Origin: an uncultured Pseudomonadota bacterium
GTDB taxonomy: Bacteria > Pseudomonadota > Gammaproteobacteria > Burkholderiales > Eutrophovitaceae
Assembly: GCA_937983055.1 (NCBI GenBank)
Contig: CALJLA010000104.1
Coordinates: 1-10,747 of the forward strand
Direction of reading: 5' to 3'
Length of the DNA stretch: 10,747 bases
The position numbers were made by a program, and so were the translations under genes. Positions within the stretch are counted from its first letter, which is position 1. Every line of letters begins with the position of its first letter. Below, one piece after another: positions 6,032-10,747 of the stretch. A model generated the notes under the pieces. That model was not told the DNA's origin. It did no database searches and worked only from the letters and a program-made list of their open reading frames with translations.

Positions 6032-7156
6032 ATGGCAGACCAGAGCGATCTCGAAAAAACAGAACCAGCAAGTCCCCGACGCCTTGAACAGGCCCGCGAG
6101 GAAGGGCAGGTTGCGCGCTCGCCGGTGCTGGCGACCGGCTGCGCCGCGCTGTGGCTGCTCGGCGCGCCACTGGCCGCCAGCCTGACCGGGCTGATGGAGC
6201 AAAGCCTGAGCTTTGGGCGCGAGGCCGCGTTCGGCGACCACGCCATGGTCGAACGGCTGACCGAGCAGGGCCGAGCCGGGCTGGGGATGATGCTGCCGCT
6301 GCTCGGCATCGTGCTGCTGGTGGCGCTGGTGGCGCCGATGCTGATGAACGGCTGGCTGTTCAGCGCCAAGCCGCTGCAGCCTGATCTCAGCCGGCTCGAT
6401 CCTCTCAAGGGAATTGGGCGCATCTTCTCGCTGGCCGGACTGATCGAGCTGGGCAAGGCACTCGCCAAGGCGCTGGTCGTCGGCGGCATTGCCGCGCTGG
6501 CGATACACCAGCAGGTCGACGACATCATCGGGCTCGCCTTCGAGCCGGCCGCGCAGGCGCTGTCGCATGCCGGCCGCATCACGCTGATCATCGCCGCCTT
6601 CGTGGTGCTGGGCATGGCGCTGATCGTGGCGATCGACGTGCCTTACCAGTTGTGGAATCACCAGCGCAAGCTGCGCATGACCAAAGACGAGGTGCGCCGC
6701 GAGCACAAGGAAACCGAGGGCGACCCGCACCTGAAGGCGCGCATTCGCAGCCTGCAGCGCGAGGCCGCGCGCAAGCGGATGATGGCCGAGGTGCCGAAGG
6801 CCGACGTGGTGGTGACCAACCCGACCCACTACGCGGTGGCGCTGGCGTACAAGGAAGGCCGGCACGGCGCGCCACGCGTGGTGGCGAAAGGCAGCGAACG
6901 GGTTGCCGCGCGCATCCGCGAGCTGGCGCGCGAACACCGCGTGCCGATCGTCGAGGCCCCGCCCCTTGCACGCGCGCTGTACCGCCACACCGAGCTGGGC
7001 GACGAGATTCCGCAGGCGCTGTACACCGCAGTGGCGGAGGTGCTCGCCTACGTCTACCAGCTGCGCCGCTTCGACGCGCATGGCGGGCGGGCGCCGGCCC
7101 TTCCGGAGCGGCTGCCGGTGCCGCAGGAACTCGATCCCGGAGCTGAACGCCGATGA
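6032..7156 (+). CDS. flhB: Flagellar biosynthesis protein FlhB
   Basis: FlhB is an inner-membrane component of the flagellar type III export gate that switches substrate specificity from rod/hook to filament proteins by autocleavage. The 374-aa protein begins with the typical EKTEPASPRRLEQAREEGQV (8-27). It has four membrane segments at about 32-52, 84-106, 140-160 and 182-206, then a charged linker (QRKLRMTKDEVRREHKETEG, 211-230) and the autocleavage motif NPTH at 263-266, corresponding to Salmonella N269-P270. The conserved IVEAPPLARALYRHTELGDE lies at 306-325. GGAG at 6021-6024 is 7 nt before the ATG. Its stop overlaps the flhA start (ATGA, 7153-7156). Confidence 0.97.
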   Translation: MADQSDLEKTEPASPRRLEQAREEGQVARSPVLATGCAALWLLGAPLAASLTGLMEQSLSFGREAAFGDHAMVERLTEQGRAGLGMMLPLLGIVLLVALVAPMLMNGWLFSAKPLQPDLSRLDPLKGIGRIFSLAGLIELGKALAKALVVGGIAALAIHQQVDDIIGLAFEPAAQALSHAGRITLIIAAFVVLGMALIVAIDVPYQLWNHQRKLRMTKDEVRREHKETEGDPHLKARIRSLQREAARKRMMAEVPKADVVVTNPTHYAVALAYKEGRHGAPRVVAKGSERVAARIRELAREHRVPIVEAPPLARALYRHTELGDEIPQALYTAVAEVLAYVYQLRRFDAHGGRAPALPERLPVPQELDPGAERR

Positions 7157-9240
7157 ACGCCGCCGTGCTGCCCAACCCGCAGTCGCGGCGCGCGCTGTAT
7201 GCGCTGGCCGGGCCGGTGCTGATCGTCGCCGTGATGGCGATGATGATCCTGCCGCTGCCGCCGTTCCTGCTCGACATGCTGTTCACCTTCAACATCGCGC
7301 TGTCGATCATGGTGCTGCTCACCGCGGTGAACAGCACTCGAACGCTCGAGTTCGCGGTGTTTCCGACCGTGCTGCTGGTGACCACGCTGCTGCGCCTGTC
7401 GCTCAACGTCGCCTCCACCCGGGTGGTGCTGCTCGAAGGCCACACCGGCGGCGATGCCGCCGGCAAGGTGATCGAGGCCTTCGGCCATTTCCTGGTCGGC
7501 GGCAACTACGCAGTCGGCCTGGTGGTGTTCATCATCCTGATGGTGATCAATTTCGTGGTGATCACCAAGGGCGCCGGCCGCATCGCCGAGGTGGCCGCGC
7601 GATTCACCCTGGATGCGATGCCCGGCAAGCAGATGGCGATCGATGCCGATCTCAACGCCGGGCTGATCGGCGAGGACGAGGCGCGCCGCCGCCGCGCCGC
7701 GATCGCTCAGGAGGCGGAGTTCTACGGCGCCATGGACGGCGCCTCGAAGTTCGTGCGCGGCGACGCGATCGCCGGCATTCTCATCCTGCTGATCAACGTG
7801 ATCGGCGGCCTGGTGGTCGGCATCCTGCAGCACGACATGAGCTTCGCCGATGCCGGGCGCAACTACGTGCAGCTGGCGATCGGCGACGGACTGGTGGCCG
7901 CGGTACCGGCGCTGGTGATCGCCACAGACGCCGGCATCGTGGTGAGCCGTGTGGGCACCGACGAGAACATCAGCCAGCAGCTGGTGGTGCAGCTGGTGCG
8001 CAAGCCGCAGGCGATGGCGCTGACCGCCGCCATCGTCGGCGGCCTCGGCCTGGTGCCGGGCATGCCGCACATCGCGTTCCTGCTGCTCGGTGCCGCGCTC
8101 GGCCTGGCCGCCTGGCTGATGCGCGACGACCCCGCCGCGCGCGCGCCGGCCGAGGCGCCGCCCCCGCCGGTCGAATCGAAGACCGCCGAGGCGCAGGACG
8201 CCACCTGGGACGATGTGCACCCGGTGGATACCCTCGGCCTGGAAGTTGGCTACCGCCTGATTGCCCTGGTCGACCGCGGGCAGGACGGCGAGCTGCTGCG
8301 CCGGATCAAGGGGCTTCGCCGCAAGTTCGCGACCGACGTCGGCTTCCTGCCGCCGGCGGTGCACATCCGCGACAACCTGGAGCTCAAGCCCGCCGGCTAC
8401 CGCATCACCCTGAAAGGCGTGGAGATCGGGCACGGCGAGGCGCTGGCAGGGCTGTTTCTCGCGATCAATCCCGGTCGCGTCACCGGCACGCTGCCCGGCA
8501 CCGCCACCAAGGACCCGGCGTTCGGACTGCCCGCACTGTGGATCGAGGCCGGCCTGCGCGAACAGGCGCAGGCGCAGGGCTACACCGTGGTCGATGCCGC
8601 CACCGTGGTGGCGACGCATCTGAATCACCTGATCCAGACGCACGCCGCCGAGCTGCTCGGCCGCGAGGAAGTGCAGCAGCTGATCGAGCGCATGCAGAAG
8701 GACTCGCCGAAGCTGATCGAGGACCTTGTGCCGAAGGTCGTGCCGGTCGCGGTCCTGCAGAAGGTGCTGCAACTGCTGCTGGAAGAGGGCGTGCACATCC
8801 GCGACATGCGCACCGTGCTGGAGGCGCTCGCCGAGCACTGCGTCCGCACCCAGGACGCGCAGGAGCTCACCGCCCAGGTGCGCATTGCGCTGGGGCGCGC
8901 GATTACGCAGACGCTGTCGCCGGCCGCCGCGGAACTGCAGGTTATGGCGCTGTCCACCGAGCTCGAGCGACTGCTGTTGCAGGCGCTGGCGAGCGGCTCG
9001 GGGCAGGCGCCCGGCATCGAACCCGGCATCGCCGACCAGCTAGCCAGCGAGGCCGCCGCGGCCGCCAACCGCATGGAAAACCTCGGGCAGACGCCGGTGC
9101 TGCTCACCGTGCCCGCGCTGCGCGCCCCGATTGCGCGTTTCCTGCGGCGCACGTTGCCGCATCTGAAGGTAATCGCGCACACCGAGGTGCCCGACAACCG
9201 CAAGATCCGAATCACCGCAGTCCTTGGAGGTAGAGCATGA
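7153..9240 (+). CDS. flhA: Flagellar biosynthesis protein FlhA
   Basis: FlhA forms the nonameric export-gate ring that takes up substrates and couples export to the proton motive force. The 695-aa length is normal (E. coli 692). About eight membrane segments occupy residues 16-324. Family signatures are RLSLNVASTRVVLL (81-94), DAMPGKQMAIDADLNAGLI (154-172, in the FHIPEP cytoplasmic loop), FVRGDAIAGIL (200-210, where D204 corresponds to the essential Salmonella D208) and VPALVIATDAGIVVSRV (251-267). A Pro/Ala-rich linker (about 326-352) leads to the cytoplasmic substrate-docking domain. The start overlaps the flhB stop and the stop overlaps the flhF start, so the three genes are translationally coupled. 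Confidence 0.97.
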   Translation: MNAAVLPNPQSRRALYALAGPVLIVAVMAMMILPLPPFLLDMLFTFNIALSIMVLLTAVNSTRTLEFAVFPTVLLVTTLLRLSLNVASTRVVLLEGHTGGDAAGKVIEAFGHFLVGGNYAVGLVVFIILMVINFVVITKGAGRIAEVAARFTLDAMPGKQMAIDADLNAGLIGEDEARRRRAAIAQEAEFYGAMDGASKFVRGDAIAGILILLINVIGGLVVGILQHDMSFADAGRNYVQLAIGDGLVAAVPALVIATDAGIVVSRVGTDENISQQLVVQLVRKPQAMALTAAIVGGLGLVPGMPHIAFLLLGAALGLAAWLMRDDPAARAPAEAPPPPVESKTAEAQDATWDDVHPVDTLGLEVGYRLIALVDRGQDGELLRRIKGLRRKFATDVGFLPPAVHIRDNLELKPAGYRITLKGVEIGHGEALAGLFLAINPGRVTGTLPGTATKDPAFGLPALWIEAGLREQAQAQGYTVVDAATVVATHLNHLIQTHAAELLGREEVQQLIERMQKDSPKLIEDLVPKVVPVAVLQKVLQLLLEEGVHIRDMRTVLEALAEHCVRTQDAQELTAQVRIALGRAITQTLSPAAAELQVMALSTELERLLLQALASGSGQAPGIEPGIADQLASEAAAAANRMENLGQTPVLLTVPALRAPIARFLRRTLPHLKVIAHTEVPDNRKIRITAVLGGRA

Positions 9241-10481
9241 ACATGAAGCGGTTTTTTGCACCCAGTTCGCGCGAAGCGCTGCGCCAGGTGAAGTCGGCGC
9301 TCGGCGGCGACGCGGTGATCCTGTCCAATCGCAAGGTCGAGGGCGGCGTCGAGGTGCTGGCGGTTGCCCACCAAGACGCCCAGGCGCTCGCCGCCGGGGT
9401 CGGCGCAGCGGCGCCGGCGCGCGGCGCGTCACCCAAGCCGGCCAATCATGCGATCCGCGGCGCCTTTGCCACCGACACCACGGCAAAGCTGGATGCCGGC
9501 GAGGCCGCGGTGCACGTCGAGAAGCGTGCCGCCACCGACGGCGCCGGCGAGATCGGCCGCCAGGTGATCCGCGAGATCCAGTCGATGCGCGGCGTGATCG
9601 AATCGCAGCTGTCCGGCCTGGTGTGGTCCGACCTGCAGAGCCGGGATCCGGCGCGCGCGCAGCTGCTGCGCGACCTGCTGGCGAGCGGGTTCAGTCCGAA
9701 GCTTGCGCGCAGCCTGACCGAGCGCCTGCCGGCCGGCAGCGCGCAGGAGCTGCACAAGTGGGCCAAGTCGGCCCTTGCCAAGAACCTGCCGGCGGCGACC
9801 GGCGACGAGATCGTCGCGCGCGGCGGCGTTTACGCGCTGATGGGGCCGACCGGGGTGGGCAAAACCACCACCACCGCGAAATTGGCGGCGCGCTGCGTGG
9901 TGCGCCATGGCGCGCAGCGCCTGGCGTTGCTGACCACCGACAGTTATCGGGTCGGCGCATACGAACATCTGAAGATCTACGGTCGCATTCTCGGTGTTTC
10001 GGTGCATGCGGCGCGCGATGCGCATGAACTCAAGAGCGCGCTCAAGGAACTGCGCGGCAAACACATGGTGCTGATCGACACCATCGGCATGAGCCAGCGC
10101 GACAAGCAGGTTGCCGAGCAGGTGGCGATGCTGTCGGGCGCCGGCGAGATCAGGCGGCTGCTCCTGCTCAACGCCACCTGCAACGCCGATACGCTGGAGG
10201 ATGTGGTGCGCGTCTACGGCGGGTCGGGCGTGGCCGGGTGCGTGCTCACCAAGGTCGATGAGGCGGCGGCAATCGCGCCGGCGCTCGACGCCGTGATCCG
10301 CCACAAGCTCCCGGTGCACTTCATCGCCAACGGCCAGCGGGTGCCGGAAGACCTTCACCCGGTGAACAAGGAGTATCTGGTCGATCGCGCGTTGCGGCGC
10401 GCCGACCAGTCGGTGCATGCGCCGGCGCCCGCCGACATCGGCGCCCTGATGGCCGGTGCGCGCGGCACGGTGTCGGCATGA
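9237..10481 (+). CDS. flhF: Flagellar GTPase FlhF
   Basis: FlhF is an SRP-family GTPase that marks the site, usually the pole, where the flagellum is built. The 414-aa protein starts with the conserved MKRFFAPSSREALRQVKSAL (from residue 3), has a variable Ala-rich B domain to about 105, an N domain, and a GTPase G domain with P-loop GPTGVGKTTTTAKLA (203-217), TTDSYRVGAYEHLKIYGRIL (233-252), G3 DTIGMSQRD (281-289) and G4 TKVDEA (338-343). GGAGG at 9226-9230 is 6 nt before the ATG at 9237, which favours it over an in-frame ATG at 9243. It overlaps flhA by 4 bp and flhG by 4 bp. Its presence with FlhG argues for polar or number-controlled flagella. Confidence 0.97.
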   Translation: MNMKRFFAPSSREALRQVKSALGGDAVILSNRKVEGGVEVLAVAHQDAQALAAGVGAAAPARGASPKPANHAIRGAFATDTTAKLDAGEAAVHVEKRAATDGAGEIGRQVIREIQSMRGVIESQLSGLVWSDLQSRDPARAQLLRDLLASGFSPKLARSLTERLPAGSAQELHKWAKSALAKNLPAATGDEIVARGGVYALMGPTGVGKTTTTAKLAARCVVRHGAQRLALLTTDSYRVGAYEHLKIYGRILGVSVHAARDAHELKSALKELRGKHMVLIDTIGMSQRDKQVAEQVAMLSGAGEIRRLLLLNATCNADTLEDVVRVYGGSGVAGCVLTKVDEAAAIAPALDAVIRHKLPVHFIANGQRVPEDLHPVNKEYLVDRALRRADQSVHAPAPADIGALMAGARGTVSA

Positions 10482-10747
10482 GAGCCGCAGCGTCTGCGCG
10501 CGGCGATCAGGCGGAGGGCCTGCGCCGCCTGATCGGGCGCCGGGGCCTGCGTATCACGCTGTTCGTTTCCGGCAGCCGGCGCGCTGGCTGCACGACCGCC
10601 GCAGTCGGCATGGCGCTCGCGGCCGTGCAGCGAGGCAGCAGCGTGATGCTGCTCGACGAGAGCCGTTCGCCGACCGACAGCGCCGCATTGTGCGGGCTGA
10701 CCCCGCGCCTGGACCTGCTCGACGCCATGCGCGGCTCGGGCTACGAG
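10478..10747 (+). CDS. flhG: FlhG/FleN-like MinD-family protein with degenerate Walker A (3' truncated by window)
   Basis: Only the first 90 codons are present. FlhG (FleN) is the MinD-type ATPase that limits flagellar number with FlhF. The placement, ATGA overlap with flhF and the N-terminal DQAEGLRRL (10-18), typical of FlhG, support the call. The fold start FVSGSRRAGCTTAAVGMALA (29-48) sits where SGKGGVGKT is expected, but both lysines are replaced (S and C aligned one to one). VMLLDES (56-62) occupies the place of the usual DAD motif. The protein may therefore be a poor or non-ATPase relative, or belong to a divergent subfamily. No separate Shine-Dalgarno is evident; translation is probably coupled to flhF. 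Confidence 0.82.
   Translation, partial: MRAAASARGDQAEGLRRLIGRRGLRITLFVSGSRRAGCTTAAVGMALAAVQRGSSVMLLDESRSPTDSAALCGLTPRLDLLDAMRGSGYE

Noticed and set aside
7054..8838. 594-codon open frame on the - strand opposite flhA
   Set aside because: Same cause: mirror of FlhA codon usage, His/Gln-rich low-complexity product, no ribosome-binding site or recognisable fold.
6903..9233. 776-codon + strand frame overlapping flhB and flhA
   Set aside because: Arg/Ala/Gly-rich shifted-frame product; FlhB and FlhA in the other frames carry all family motifs.

Overview
The window is high-GC DNA carrying a contiguous block of flagellar genes, all on the + strand. The combination of a master regulator FlhDC with the polar-type pair FlhF/FlhG, the strong GC3 bias and the gene order flhD-flhC-motA-motB-X-Y-flhB-flhA-flhF-flhG suggest a betaproteobacterium, most likely of the Rhodocyclales (Thauera/Azoarcus type). 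The taxon is an inference from layout and protein character; no database was searched.

Bases 1-33 are not genomic: they are the Illumina TruSeq read-1 adapter, so the true sequence starts at 34 and this is a contig end. Bases 34-612 carry no credible gene. They hold a dense cluster of three hairpins (38-132), an intrinsic terminator (168-190), two abutting 19-bp inverted repeats that look like a dimeric-regulator operator (438-475), a leader hairpin (522-540) and three CTCAGG repeats with GGA motifs around the flhD ribosome-binding site. flhD and flhC (613-1515) encode the class I transcription activator. After a 181-bp gap come the stator genes motA and motB (1697-3559).

Two less familiar genes are packed tightly behind motB. 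The first (3561-4334) is a membrane-anchored SAM methyltransferase resembling the FAM173 (ATPSCKMT/ANTKMT) protein-lysine methyltransferases. The second (4331-5818) is an HDOD protein with a GAF-like C-terminal region. The 1-nt gap and the ATGA overlap indicate co-translation with the stator genes. A 213-bp gap then precedes flhB-flhA-flhF-flhG (6032 to the window end), each joined to the next by a 4-bp ATGA overlap. FlhB and FlhA are the core of the flagellar export gate; FlhF and FlhG set flagellar position and number.

The most interesting observations are the FAM173-like methyltransferase in a stator operon, whose substrate could be the stator or another rotary-motor membrane protein; an FlhG whose Walker A motif has lost both lysines; and the tandem operator upstream of flhDC.
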